Shown: piece by piece, positions 12,487-24,384 of the stretch
Position numbering within the stretch: the first letter of the stretch is position 1
How the letters are laid out: every line of letters starts with the position of its first letter
Source of the DNA: Fomes fomentarius
Lineage: Eukaryota; Basidiomycota; Agaricomycetes; Polyporales; Polyporaceae
NCBI GenBank assembly: GCA_022606135.1
Contig: JABYQN010000006.1
Span: 2,604,001 to 2,668,000, forward strand
Length of the DNA: 64,000 nucleotides
Reading direction: 5' to 3'
Notes under the pieces: generated by a model
The model's input: the letters and a program-made list of their open reading frames with translations, nothing else
Database searches by the model: none
Told to the model about the DNA's origin: nothing
Translations under genes and position numbers: made by a program

Positions 12487-15400
12487 TTAGGATCTGTCCT
12501 GTGCTGCTGCATTCCTGTGCGCGGACGCGCGCCGCATGAGCTCATACTCGCGTACTAGATGCACCGTCCGCGGGAACCGCTCGTAGATCTCGCCCAAGAT
12601 CAGTCCCGCCGCCTCCGTCCGCTTCATTATCTCCTCCGCGTCCACCGCTCTCTGCTCGAACTCCGAGTCGACCTCTGGCCGAATGGCCTGCACGAGCCTG
12701 CCCGACCTGTAGTGGTCGAGGACCCGGCCTAGGAGGACGAGCGTCCCGCCATGCGGCCGCCAGGTGTTCCACAAGGGGACATGGTGTGAAGGATATACAA
12801 GGGATGCACGAAATCGTGCGCCCCGCGCTCATCCATGGACTGCAGCCGGTTGCGCAGGCGTCTGGTCATGTACTGCGCCGTGGACATTCTGCGGGCGGCG
12901 GTGTGGAGCGGTGCTTCTGGCCGGTGCGGCGGGAGGTCGCCTTCTTCAGGCGGCGGAAGGTCGAGGGTGAGGGGCGAGGTCGGGTGCGGGTCCCGCTCCC
13001 GCTCGAGCTCCCGGCGTGTCTGGCGCTGGTACCTGAGGATGACGTTCTCGACGATGTCGAACGCGCGCTGCGGCTCGCCCGCTCGGACGAGCGCGGTGAC
13101 AAGGTGGTTCCAGTTGTGCGAGTCGAACTGGAGACCCTGCTCCTTGAGCGTCTTCCACGTCTGCGCGACCTCGGCGTGCTTCCCTGCCGCGGATAGCGCG
13201 TCGATGAGGATCGAGAACGGGACGCACATGAGCGAGCCGTATGCGCTCAGGTTCGGGGTCTGGTCAGAGTCCGCGATGAGGAGCGCGTTCTGCCGAGTGA
13301 ACTCGAGGCCGAGGCGTTGAACCTGTGGCCAGACGGCCTCCACGCCAGCGACGTTGCCGACGCGACGGTGGGCGTCGAGGAGCATGGTCAGGGTACCCAA
13401 GGAGGGTTCAGCGCCGGCACGAAGCATGCCTTCGTATAGCCGCGCAACCTGAGCCGGCTGCTCGCGTTGCGCATACGCGTTCAGCAGCGGTCGATAGACG
13501 GTCTCGACTGTCAGTTTGCGGCCACCAAACATCTGCATCCAGCTGTCCTTCCCGCCGTTGCTCATGAGCGAAGTCAAGAACTGTTCTGCGACCTTGATGC
13601 CCTGGTCCGTCTTCTGCTCCCCGTAAGCCTTGAGTATGGCGGCGTAGCTGACCGCGGTGGGTTCAATATTGCGGACCTTCATCCGGTCGAGGACACTCTT
13701 CGCCTTCACCCGCTTCCCTTGACGGAGGTAGCCGCTCATGAGGATGGTGAGCACGTAGACGTTAACCTCGACCGACTGCTCCTTGGTGGCCAAGTGTTCC
13801 ATTTCTTTGTACAGGTCTTCGGCGATATCCATGAAGCCAGAGTCGCAGGCAGACTGGATGAGGAGAGCGAACGTTCTTGAGTCGGGACGAAGCTCCTTGC
13901 TAGACATTGATCGGAAGAGGTTGGCGATGGTACGGAACGGCGCACCGATGAGGACATAGGCCTTCATGAGGGTATTGAACACCTCGATGGTTATGCCAGC
14001 ACCCGCACGGCCAGTGGTGTTGAGATAGTCCCAGGCGCGAACGACACCTTGCCAGGAGCCCGACTCCACATGCGCGTTCATGATGGCAGTCACCATCTGT
14101 CGGTCGGGGACGATGCCTTCTTCGAGGGCGCGCTTATAGACGCGTTCGGCGGAAACGGGGTCGTTGCGTTTTGCAAGAGCGGAAATTATATTAGTGTAGA
14201 TGATGGCATTCATAGCGATACCTGAGTTGCGCATCTGATCCAAGACGGAGATCATCGAGGTGCTGTCACCGTGAGAGGCGAACATGTCTAGGATGATGTT
14301 GTAGACGTAGAGATCCGGTCTAAAGCCCGCCTCAGAGAGCTTCATGAACCACGTATTAACGCCATCAAGATCGCCGACCTGCGAGTGGGCAAAGATGACG
14401 GTGGTGTAATGTACGATATTAGGTCGTCCAGGATGTGGTTCAGTAGAGGATGAAGGAGAGAAGAAGCCGTTAAAAAGCTCCACCACACGTTCAGGCTGCC
14501 CCGCCCTTGCGTACGCGTGCATTATGGAATTTTGGTCAGCATGATCCACAAGCTTGCGCTGTGCAAGGTTGTTAAAATGTTCCTCCGCTCTCTGCACGTC
14601 TCCTTGGCTGGAATAGAGCAACAACCCAGCGGAATGGTAGGCGCGCTGCTGTGAACGGTGGTCCGGTGATGGATGAGGAAGAGCGGAAAACATCGCACCA
14701 GCCTCTTCGAACATCCCCTTCTGAACCAATTCACGAATTACATCACCGACGACTGGTGACGGCACAGGAACAGATGTCTTGTGAAGGAATTGGACAACAG
14801 CTAGCGCATCTTTGGCTCGTCCGACTTGGTGCATAGCGCGTATGAGCAAGGTCCCAGCGAAAGATAGTTGTGTCTTCGACCACCGAGACGACAACGAATC
14901 AAGACACTGATCCGGCGCCACGATACGGGACAGAACAGCGAGGGCGGTTTGACGGAACGGCTGGATGGAGCGGAGGATGGACAGCGCCTGCCATGGCTGA
15001 GAATGAAGAAGGTACTTGGACAGAGAAGACGAGTGCTCCACAAGGAACTCAAGGACAGCAGCTGGACTGCGGTACTGTTCCAGGGCCCGTATGATGACAG
15101 TGTACACTCGGAGGGTATGTGCTCGTTGGGCGAACTTGACCTGCCTGTCGAGGTCACAGAGATGGAACAGAACACGAGCATCCTCGATGGCTTCCTCGAG
15201 CTTCCCCGTCATCGCTGATGCAGAGACCCAGACAGAATTCCGCCGTATTCGAAGGTGATTCCGCGCCGTGTCTTCTATACCAGGGTCTATGTGATGTAGG
15301 GCGTCTTGTATTCGTGTTCCCCAGGTGCGAAGAAGATCTGGAGAAAGCTCGCCCTGTTGACCGCTTGTCACGGACCTCGCCAAGTGAGCTAAGAAGGAGA

Positions 15401-16069
15401 TTGTCGTAAGAGGAGGTCCTGGAGGGTCTTCATCGCTGTCACACAAACACCGGTATACGTGCCACGCATCCTCCGCGTCAAACGTGCCCGGACCGTCCGC
15501 AACATCCTGGAACCTCTTCTGCCATACGTGTCGCTCGCTCGGGGGTGGGGGCGGGGGTGGATGTCGAGACAGTTCAACGGCAGTGCCGTTCGAAGCATGA
15601 CGCCTCTGGGCTACGTCAATTTGCCGCATCCAGGCCCGCAGCGAGGGTATGTGGCCCCTATCTCTAGAGCCGATGTATTTGTGTGCGGAAGACCGGCGAG
15701 TTCGGGGACGTGTATAGTTGGACCTTGTCATAGAAGCAGCGGCTCCCTCTGAGACACGCGACATACGGTCACTTCTGCTGCGCACGTTGGGAACGGATGA
15801 TATCACTCACCCACGACGGCCGCATAATCCCTGCTGTCACAGCCCATCGAAGAACTGTCGCAAGCTCCATGGTCATCCTCTGGGAGTGCCCTGCCTTTCC
15901 CCTTCCCTTCCACGGACCTCGGATGTGGCGTAAAGAAATCCAGCGGTAGCGCGTGCTTCACAGAACGTACAGCCATGCCAAGAGCAGTCTTTGATGCGAA
16001 AAGCTGAGTTGCGAGTGGGCGAGATGGGAGGATGGAGGTGAGGACAGTTGCAGCGAGAGGTTCCAACAT
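12487..16069 (-). CDS. Large pentatricopeptide-repeat (PPR) protein, probably mitochondrial
   Basis: RNA-binding PPR protein, likely acting on mitochondrial transcripts. Exon 1 (start ATG 16069) encodes MLEPLAATVLTSILPSRPLA with Arg-rich, acid-poor sequence that suits a mitochondrial presequence. It splices (donor gtgagt near 15808) to a frame of about 1000 codons (EGAAASMTRSNYTRPR onward). From about 14750 to 12900 this frame holds many helix-pair repeats of about 35 residues; typical ends are IIYTNIISALAKRNDPVSAE, VYNIILDMFASHG and VNVYVLTILMSGYLRQGKRV. The last exon, after an intron at about 12720-12790, carries GRLVQAIRPEVDSEFEQRA and ends at TAA 12487-12489. At roughly 1100 residues it is long, as in fungal PPR proteins of this kind. 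The RNA target cannot be read from sequence. It is divergent from the GNAT gene, with about 400 bases between starts. Confidence 0.88.
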
Positions 16070-16471
16070 CACCGTGCTCGCCGAGACGAGTGGTGCACTG
16101 TACCCTGCGCGCGGGCTACAGTCGGCAAGGAACGACACAGGAGACTTGCAGGGTACACACCTGAGAGAACAGACCGTGGCAGGGCAGGAAAAACGGGGTA
16201 GGCCACGACATACACGACAGAGAGACGTCTAGCTCAGCAAAGACTCAGAGAGGACGCGTGCAAGACGCTGTGCGGCATTTCCCGGCACCATACTGGTGGA
16301 ATTTTGGGCCTACTTTTTAGTACTTAGACGCCTCGGGGTTTCACCTCCCGCGCCGCCACTTCGCACGAGTCACACAAACAAACCAAGTACTGTAACTTAG
16401 GTTCACCAGCTCGCGCCCGTTCGTCCTTCGCTGCCCTTCACGCCCCGATACCGACGCACAGGGAACAGACG
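16070..16471. promoter_or_regulatory. Divergent promoter between the PPR gene and the GNAT gene
   Basis: Roughly 400 bases between the two start codons (16069 minus, 16472 plus). No other gene fits. A pyrimidine-rich segment at 16340-16450 precedes the GNAT start. The boundaries are simply the two ATGs. Confidence 0.4.
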
Positions 16472-17222
16472 ATGGCCTCCGCGCCAGCGCACGAGATCAT
16501 CATTGTGCCAGGCGTCGGGCAGCCTGGCCGAGAAGAGCTCAGGCAGCAGTGCTATGACGTCCGCATCGACGTCTTCCACCGCGAGCAGGGTTTCCCGCTC
16601 GACACAGAAATAGACCAGTCCGTCGCGTCTCGCCCGACTCTCGACGCCTTCCTCGTGCAGCGGCTCACATTGACCTTCCTCTTTCTGGCATGCGCCACCG
16701 CTATGTAGCTTGGACGAGGAAGCGACCCATATCCTGCTTCGCCTTGTGCCGTCTCTCCTCCCGATTGGCACGATCCGCTGCACGAAGACCGAGGACTACT
16801 ACAAACTCAGCCGTCTAGCCGTGCTTAAAGACTATCGGAAGTTCCGTTTCGGGCGTGCACTCGTCCTCTTCTTGCACGACTTTGTCATCGCCGACGCGAA
16901 GAGCTCTGGGTCAAGGGTTACGGACACTCCCAAGGTCATAGCCCACTCCCAGATTCCCGTCAAGGGGTTTTATGGCAAGTAAGTACTCCCTCTGTGGTTC
17001 CTTCTTGCGGCTAAGCCCGCGCGTCTCTGCTGCAACGTCTGAGCCTCTCGTGACACCGACAGATTTGGGTATGAGCCAGAGGTGAGAGCCCAGACAGGCT
17101 CCTGCGTATGGGCACTGATGATCATCTGATTACCAATGTTACACGGTCTACAGGGTGAGGAGTTCGACGAAGACGGGGCTCCACACCAGAGGATGGTCGC
17201 TCGCTTGTCGCTACGGGACTAA
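16472..17222 (+). CDS. GNAT-family N-acetyltransferase
   Basis: Small acetyl-CoA-dependent acetyltransferase of unknown substrate. Four exons phase well: 16472-16617, 16709-16978, 17063-17081 and 17155-17222. The protein, about 165 residues, reads YDVRIDVFHREQGFP and DTEIDHLDEEATHILLRL, then PIGTIRC, then YYKLSRLAVLKDYRKFRFGR. That last stretch corresponds to motif A of GNAT enzymes (LAVxxxxRxxxxGR), where acetyl-CoA pyrophosphate binds. It ends with VKGFYGKFGYEPEGEEFDED and HQRMVARLSL, motif B of the ElaA/YjcF-like group. Exon 3 is only 19 bases. The overall plan is that of small eukaryotic and bacterial GNATs acting on small molecules or proteins; the substrate cannot be predicted. The gene converges with the HMG-box gene downstream. 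Confidence 0.85.
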
Positions 17223-17569
17223 GGTATAACATATGTACGGGAATGGTCGTAAAAGGTCGTCATGTATATACGAAGCTGCAGAGGACGCTAACAATACAGC
17301 AGAGGAGTGGTGGTATACAGCAATGCGGAAATGAGGGTCCTTCAGGTCATGAGCACTGCGAACAAAACTGTAGACTCAAAACTGTAGACGTAACTGTAAG
17401 TGATCGAACGCTATGAGACGTAGAAATGGCGGCAGAACGCCCGTGATAGAACAACATCAACGATGACGTGGAGAGCAGAGAAGCAGAAGAAAGAACGTTC
17501 ATAATGCGCCCTTAGGCGAACCTGCAAACGAAAGTCCAAGAGACCAAGCCGAAATTAGAACCTAACCGC
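17223..17569. other. Short convergent 3' region
   Basis: About 350 bases between two stop codons (GNAT on plus, HMG-box on minus). No gene seen; it should contain the 3' ends of both transcripts. Confidence 0.5.
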
Positions 17570-19755
17570 TCAACGGCGCCGTGAAGAACGAAGAGTATTA
17601 TCGGCACCATCGTCGGTGTTAAACCCATCACTCTCGCTCTCGGAACTAAGTTCCTGCTTGACGGAACGTTGAGCACTCGCCCGTGGGATGGGCATGAGAT
17701 TGATAGTGCTGCCTGGGAGAATACTGAAGTTGATGTTGTTGCCGTATCCCGTGGTGCCGTCCTCGTACATCTTACGAGCAGACTCGTAGTCGAGCTTCTC
17801 CTGCTCGGCCTGTGCAAGGAAAGGCTGAATAACGAAACATGCGTCAGCAAACGCACTAATCAGTGACCACAGCGAGATTGCGTACCTTACGCTCCTCATC
17901 AGTCATCGAGCGCCATTTCCCCGCTGCGAGAACGCTTTGCTTCGTCGTCTCGGTCTCATCGCCGAAGACTTCTTTGACGAGTTCTGGATCCGACCGGATC
18001 CGTTGCAGGAACATAAAGTACGCGCTGAGAGGCTTCTTGGGAGCGTTGGGATCCTTGATGTTGCCCTTGCGGGACTTGCCAGCCTTGCGCTGAGCAGTAC
18101 GATACGCGTTCTCGCGCTTGATGTCTTCTGGGGTGAGGGTGCGCATGTACGCGTTGAGCTCGCGCTCCCTCGTATCCTTCAGAGCTTGGGAGCGACGACG
18201 ATAGGGCTAAGTGTGGAGAGGGATCAGTCACAATCTATCGAGGATCAGCCTGAGAAGGACTAGGAACTCGTACCTCCTTCTCGTCGGCTGAAAGCCTAGC
18301 GTATTCCTGGCCGGCCTCTTTAGCGGCCTGGGCAACGTTGAGCTTCTTGTGACTGGAAGCCTGGTGACGCTGGATCCAGTCGGTGAAGTAGAGCTGCCAA
18401 GCTGAGGGCGCCAACTTCGGAGGGCGCAAGACTGGCTTGAGAGGAGCTGCATTGACGTGTCAATATCACGTGTGTGGCCCATGAATGGGAGACTTACGAC
18501 TCTCGGATCGCTTCTCCTGCGCCTGCGCCTCTTCCACCTCGTCCACAGAACGCTTCTTCCTCCGAACCGTGGCGTCGCGATCATCGTGCTCACTGATTGA
18601 CTCTGACCGCCGAGTGCTGTACGCGCGCGAATACGCCAGCGGCGCCCGCGTGTGCGATGGCGACGGCGCACTCGACGACTGAAAGAGATGCGACACCGGA
18701 GTGCCTCGTCGAATCGGAATCCGCGGCCGCTGTGTCGCGAAGTTGTCGTCAGATAGGGGCCCGATAGGCACCGGTCCGTCGGAAGAAGGGTTGTTCAGTG
18801 TCGGGTCCCACAGTTGGGATGCCCACGCCGGGGTCCCCGCGTTCACGGTGTAGAGGTTCGCGGATGGCGAGACCGTCCCGGACATGTCTGCGCGTAGGTC
18901 TGCGCGTAACTGTTCCGTCATTACCGTGTCCTCTGGTGGTGAGAGCGGAAGGGGCTGTAGTGCGGCGTAAGCGGTCGTAGGCGAGAATGGTGTGACGTCA
19001 GGGAAGATGGATGAGTTCTCGCTGAATGCGGCGTACGACGACGAGAGCGGCGACTGCGGCTGCGCGTGTCCGGCAGGGATGGGGATGGGGATTGACGTTG
19101 AGTGAGGAGCAGCATCGGGGTCTGCAATCCAGTTCGAGTAGAGCGTTGACTCGCTGAACTCGGGCGACGACGGTGAGAAGTACCCCGAGCTGGTATTGGA
19201 GAACGTAGAGTCAAAACGACGTGTGTGCGTCGGCATTACAGAGTCAAGTTGACTTGTTGTCGAGTCCGGCGATCCTGGGAACGGAATTGACGACATGGAG
19301 TGAAACTGCATGAGGTGGTTGTGAGAGTCCCAGGGGAAAGGCGACTTGGACTCTTGTTGGTGGAGAGCGTCGTCGAGGTCGAGGCCAAAGATCATGGAGT
19401 CGGCCTCTGAAATCATTGGATCGTAGTGCACCTGCTCGTCGTAGGTGTACATTGGGGTGTGGTCTCTTAGAGACATGTCGGAAGTAGCCAGGGTGATAGT
19501 TGTCTCGTCGCGGTCGTCGTCGCGGTGGTAGAAGGGAGACGCGGGCATTGAGAATGTGGCAAAGGCAGGGAGGATTCGAGGATACAAAGGCAATGGATTG
19601 GGCCTTATAAGGGATGGCGCAGGCGGGGATGCGCAGGTAGACGGAGAAGGCGCAAGGGTGGGAACCAAGCGTCTGGGACGGGGATGGACAGATCTGAGAA
19701 GAGGGAATATGTTTGAGAGGGACGGCGGGAGAGGCATGGGCCGTATTTGAGGCAT
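17570..19755 (-). CDS. Two-HMG-box DNA-binding protein
   Basis: Nuclear chromatin or transcription factor. A long Ser/Pro/Asp-rich N-terminal half (exon about 18498-19755; MPQIRPMPLPPSLSN or the internal ATG at 19548, MPASPFYHRDD) contains a likely nuclear localisation signal, RRKKRSVDEVEE. After an intron with donor gtaagt, HMG box 1 reads LAPSAWQLYFTDWIQRHQ, then AKEAGQEYARLSADEKE. Box 2 reads DPNAPKKPLSAYFMFLQRIR, followed by GKWRSMTDEERKPFLAQAEQ and EKLDYESARKMYE. The C-terminus is acidic and Ser-rich (SSESESDGFNTDDGADN) and ends RSSRRR. Box 2 is of the sequence-nonspecific HMGB/Nhp6 type. Box 1 is more divergent and the protein is not the mating-type HMG factor. Length is about 650 residues. 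The start is uncertain between the two ATGs. Confidence 0.85.
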
Positions 19756-20597
19756 TGGGTATTAAGTAGATCTCGGTACCTCGTTGGCTGACTCGGTGAG
19801 AATCAGCGGGATATGGATACGCAAGATCTAGGTTAGATGTGAGCATACGGCAATCCGGAGAGTTTCAGACACACGGACCGTTGCCTTTCCAGGTCGAATT
19901 GTGGGCCGAATTTGGGAGTTTGCAGTTTGGACAGGTCCTCGCTGCGAATGCGATGGCATATGGAAGCAGCACTCTGGATCGTCGGCAGAAGCACTCACCT
20001 GTGCGCGACACACTCCTCGTGATCCCCTCCAACTCTCGACGACCGATGGCTCTCCGTAGCTTGCAACCCAGTGTGACATGCACCCGACCCACACGCTGAC
20101 CCTTGCGCTATCACCAGCCCAGTCTGCCGGACCCTCGGCGATTGTGAGTTGAGTGTGGCGTCTCGCTGGCGTTTGTCAGGCGTCCGGAGGTTTGGCTGTT
20201 CTCTGCTGTCAGCGAGCAATTCGATCGGACGCGAAACCGCAGTCACCGACTCACCCATGCCACCGTGCCGCACAGCCCGAACTTGCCCTAAATCATTCCC
20301 AATTTGGCATGTGGCGGGGCGACCGTGATTCTCCCCCAATAGGCAGCACTGTCCCCGCCCCCGGTCCCCCAATACCACCCTCCGGCGGCTACCCGGGCGG
20401 CGTCAGTATCTCGGCGACTCCGGCCCCAGGCGCGTCCTCGGCGGAATCGTCTCAAGCTCCCTGCGCGCCCTTACGCCGGAAGACATATGCTTTCTTCTGT
20501 CAAGCTTTCACATCACCCGCCCACAATCCACCAGCTGCAACGATCAAGCTCTGATTCTGACTCCTCCACCCAGTGATACAAGGAAAACAAGCTACCA
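19756..20597. other. Intergenic, no supported gene
   Basis: About 840 bases between the HMG-box start and the NDUFA13 stop, both minus strand. A 133-codon plus frame (20153-20554) is Pro/Ala-rich and has no recognisable domain; it is probably chance in GC-rich promoter sequence. Confidence 0.45.
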
Positions 20598-21256
20598 TCA
20601 TATAACCACGATCGTCTCCGCAGACCGATGGCTAGGGTTGTTGTAGACGCTTTTACCAGCCTGTCACAGATGCATCGCAAGACGCGACACACAATCGCGG
20701 AGGACGAGCACGATATTAGCCAATATGAACATTGTGTCATACTCCCATCCGAGATGTCACTGACCTCCCAACCCGGCACATCTTTCATGATCTCCCTCTC
20801 TCGCTCGAGTGCAGCGTGCTCACGTCGGTATGCGTCACGGTCGCCCTCCGCAAGCAGGAGGGGAACCAGGTGAATGCGCGACCACACCTTCTCCCTTTGG
20901 AGCTCCCTGGGAAGCAATGTCGCATCAGCTCGGTGCTCTGTCCGAAGCGGCGCGTTGTTCATTCCAGATTTGTCACTGATAAGAGACGGCTCGCGCGGTC
21001 GGATCCAACAGAAGGCCACGTTCCCCGTTGGGCGGGCTCATAACTGCCCACGTTCCACGTCCGCCTGACCTCCCCCCGTCTATCCAAACGACCACAAACT
21101 TTCCACGTACCTCTTCTCAAGGTTGCCCTTTCCAAGCCGATAGAAGCCCCAGGCGCACACCGCCGTCACACCGCCGAGAATAACAAGGCCACTCGGTCCG
21201 CGGAACGGGAGGTTGCGCTTGTACTTGACAGGTTCAAAGCCCCCCGGGGGAGGCAT
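20598..21256 (-). CDS. NDUFA13: NADH:ubiquinone oxidoreductase subunit NDUFA13 / GRIM-19 type
   Basis: Accessory subunit of mitochondrial respiratory complex I, in the inner membrane. Three exons: 21111-21256, about 20765-20906, and 20598-20660. Exon 1 begins MPPPGGFEPVKYKRNLPFRG, then the single membrane helix GLVILGGVTAVCAWGFYRLG and KGNLEK. Exon 2 begins ELQREKVWSRIHLVPLLLAE, then RREHAALEREREIMKDVPGW, the hallmark helix of the family. Exon 3 gives AGKSVYNN and ends ETIVVI. The length, about 120 residues, is typical of fungal members. The start is the ATG at 21256, directly before the conserved PPPGGF. It is divergent from the INO80F-type gene, with about 640 bases between starts. Identity is secure. 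Confidence 0.93.
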
Positions 21257-21893
21257 ATCTCTGCATTACAGCGTAACGCTCTCGGTGTCAGTGCTAGGCG
21301 AATGAGTCGAACAATGGCTCACTGTCGATAGGGAGCTGACACTGGGAAGCACAGAGTTTTGTCAACATGTGCATGTACATACAATTAACGGTGACACGTC
21401 GTGACTTACTCTTGAATGGTTCCCAGGAGATGAGTCAAGGGTATGCGCAGACCCAGATGTCCAGCCTGGAGGTTTGAAATGTGGTGGACGAATGGCACAG
21501 CCCAGCAGAGACAGCGAGGACGAGCGAGTCAAGTTGGTAGAAAGCAGAAGTAAAACGTGCAAGCCGGCGGCTTCCCCCTTGTGCCAGCCACGTGGCTTTG
21601 CCGAACTGAAATACCGACCCACTGTTCCCTCCAACCATACAATTGCAACTCCTAGCTGGCGTGTGTGTAACGCAGATACACGGTTCACGAACAAAGCAGT
21701 AGAATGCATTCGGTTCGACATAGCTAGACAACTGCACAAATGAGACGTTGAGCAAGCAGCCGCAAAAAGCCGGCCATAAGCGCTGCTGTGTATGGGAAGT
21801 TCATACGAAACGACTCAACGCCAAACAAGATGACAACTAAGCCCAGACGTGGCAAGTCGCGCTGTGCCCTCCGCGCCTCTGTCCGTATCCACC
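21257..21893. promoter_or_regulatory. Divergent promoter between NDUFA13 and the INO80F-type gene
   Basis: About 640 bases between the two ATGs. A minus-strand frame of 125 codons (21362-21739) has no domain or sensible intron structure and is taken as chance. Confidence 0.4.
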
Positions 21894-23723
21894 ATGATGC
21901 CCCGTCCTCCCTCCCCTGGCCCCGCCTACGCTCCTCCCTACGCTGGCGGCAACCCATCCATCTCCGCACAGTATGAACGTAAGCAGAAGCAGCGCAGTAT
22001 TATGGGCATAACGGCTGGCGCAGAGGATGTCAAGTATCAGGCGAAGTACAGGGAGTTGAAAAAGAAGGTCAAGGAGATCGAGATGGTGAGTCACTACTCC
22101 CAGTGCACTGCCCGAACGCGTCTCCTCAACCTGGTACTTGTTCCCCGCATGCCATTCTCGTAGGACAATGACAGGCTCTACTTCAAGCTCTTATTGGCCA
22201 AGAAGAATATCCGCCGGATGAACCTTGAACGAGCGTATGTTTTCCTGGTGCTGTGCATCTGACAGCTATCATCTTATGTGTTGTCAAACCATCCTAGCAT
22301 ACTCTACGAGCGGCTTGCCGCTGTTCCTCCGACCCCTGGCAGACACACGCAAGAATTGCCTGCGGAACAGGATCCCATCTTCCATTCACAGCCCCCGGTC
22401 CCGCCTGAACATGCCCGAGCGATAGATCCCAACGACCGCGAGCTCTCCGAGTACATGCGCGCCCACCCGACTGCTCGAATCATCCAAGGACCTGATGGCA
22501 GAGTTGTCGCAATCGAAGATACGCCTACCTCAGTTGATGTGCGCGGCGCGGCTGTTCTGTCAGGGCCTCCACCGCCCCATGGTATACCTCTCGTCCACGG
22601 TTTTCGCCATGACTCGGGTCCTGGCTACGACCCTGCTCGTCAGCTGCCGCCACCGCCTCCTATGATCCCACTACTCCAACAACAAGAATCTGCCCCAGAA
22701 CCTTCTGTGACAAACGAGAATCATGCGACTCCGTACACGTACCCGCAGTCTCGACCTCCGCCGCCGCACAACTCACACTCTCACAGCAACTCCCACTCGC
22801 GTTCATCTTCGGCTCGTCCAGATCTAGATGCGGGCTCAGGAGGAACCTCGCGCATAGAACCATCTGGCAGTTCTTATCCTGCCCATGCCCGCAGTCCGAA
22901 TATGCCAGGAGAACCGCAGGTTGATCACAGAAGTCGGCGTCACGACCCACCCGAACATGCTCAACCGCATGGACATCACCCGCAACCTCACATTCAGATT
23001 CCTCAGCCCAACATCCCTGGATCACCTCCTTTGACTTCGCCGACTGCTCATCATCGAGGGTCTCGCCTCCACAATCACCAGCGTATCGGCCCGGGCGCCA
23101 ACATCCATCGTGAAAGAGACCCTGAGCGCGAATGGGAGCTTCAACAACAACTCGAACATGATCGCGCGCTGGAAAGAGAACGCGAGGCTCAGCGCGAGGT
23201 TGAGCTCCGTCACCGCCTCGCATTAGAGGAACAGGAGGAAGAGGCCCTATGGGCCGAAGAACAGGCTCGCTTGCGCCCTATGTCCCGCTCTGGTTCTCCT
23301 GGATCGACTGCGCGTGCTGGTGGTAGCCGGGACGCTTCTCTCCCTGCAGATGGTCAGGTGCATGAATACGAACGCGTTCCGCGGACTCACACCCCACATG
23401 TGTCCAACTTGCTCGTCGAGCGCGACCCGGCCTACAAAGAGGACGAACGTAATGTCCATCGCGATAGGCTCTCGACAGCCGAAGTTGGCCAGGGTTCTTC
23501 CGTGGATTCTCGCAAGCGTTCTAGGGACGCGATGGATGTGGACGACCGCTACGAGACAGAAGCCCGGCCTGCCAACGAAGGTGGGCCGGCTTCCCGTGGT
23601 TTAGTGAACCTTGGCGGCAATAGGGGCGGGAACCGTTCTCACTCTGAAGAACACGGTGCCAGTGGGCGTCCCTTATCCGGGAAAGGAGATGGTCTACCCG
23701 ATGAAAGGATGGAAGACGAGTAA
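21894..23723 (+). CDS. INO80 chromatin-remodelling complex subunit F-type protein
   Basis: Likely subunit of the INO80 nucleosome remodeller. Three exons phase cleanly: 21894-22085, 22164-22234 and 22298-23723. The conserved domain spans the first two introns: YQAKYRELKKKVKEIEM, then DNDRLYFKLLLAKKNIRRMN, then LERAILYERLAAVPPTP. It is a basic, leucine-spaced coiled coil like the subunit F (TFPT-related) domain. Right after comes PNDRELSEYMRAHPTARIIQ. The remaining 450 residues are low complexity: Pro/His/Ser repeats (HSHSNSHSRSSS), then a long charged helix around 23110-23270 (Glu/Arg-rich), then Arg/Gly/Ser-rich sequence ending GLPDERMEDE. The start is the first of two adjacent ATGs. The domain assignment rests on pattern memory, so a search should confirm it. 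Confidence 0.75.
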
Positions 23724-24384
23724 CCTCGCGGCCAACATAGGTCATGCACATCGCATCTAGATGGTCCTATGGTACGGCGTTCAGTTGACAGGTTGCCAAT
23801 GTCGGTTTATCTGCTGTATGAGCTTACGATATAGTACGTACCAGCTGTTGTGAAAAGTAACACGTCATGTCCTGGATTGCTGTCGGTTTGCCGTGCTTGT
23901 GGTCATATGTATCGCCTCGTCAGGGCGTGCCCACGCCTGACTTCTGGATGTATGCGGTTGAGTCAATATCTATGATTATGATACCCTAATATGGAGCATG
24001 GGTTTGCGCGTCGTGTTCCGTTGCACGTCGTGTTTGTGTTTCCATTCTGATCATCTCGTATTTCAGCATGCCGCACGGCCTGGACGTGTGGAGTAGAGGT
24101 GGGATACCCCAAAGAGGCAAGCGAGATAGCGAAGTTGGCACACATTCTGATTCGGGGCACGACGCAGAGACAATTGGGTATTTGGTGAGTCACCCAAACC
24201 GCACGCAGCCGCAGACTGGTTGCATGGCGCATGATAAACCACCTCAGAACACTTGCACTGCCCGCAGAAGCTGAGAAGCGGAGCCAAATGCAGCGATCAA
24301 TAGTCCGGCCTGGATATTCATTCCTCCATGTACAAGATCTGCCCCGCCCCGACAGCGTACTATCATTCATGTGCTGCGGCGTTC
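23724..24384. other. 3' flanks, no gene seen
   Basis: About 660 bases between the stop of the INO80F-type gene and the stop of the hypothetical gene at 24385. A minus frame of 196 codons (23963-24553) overlaps that gene in another frame and shows no domain. Confidence 0.45.

Noticed and set aside
18466..19755. HMG-box protein as a mating-type (MAT HMG) factor
   Set aside because: It has two boxes of HMGB/Nhp6 type and no pheromone, receptor or homeodomain genes nearby.
22660..23223. 187-codon minus frame inside the INO80F-type gene
   Set aside because: Antisense shadow of the real plus-strand exon, whose low-complexity GC-rich sequence opens the opposite strand.
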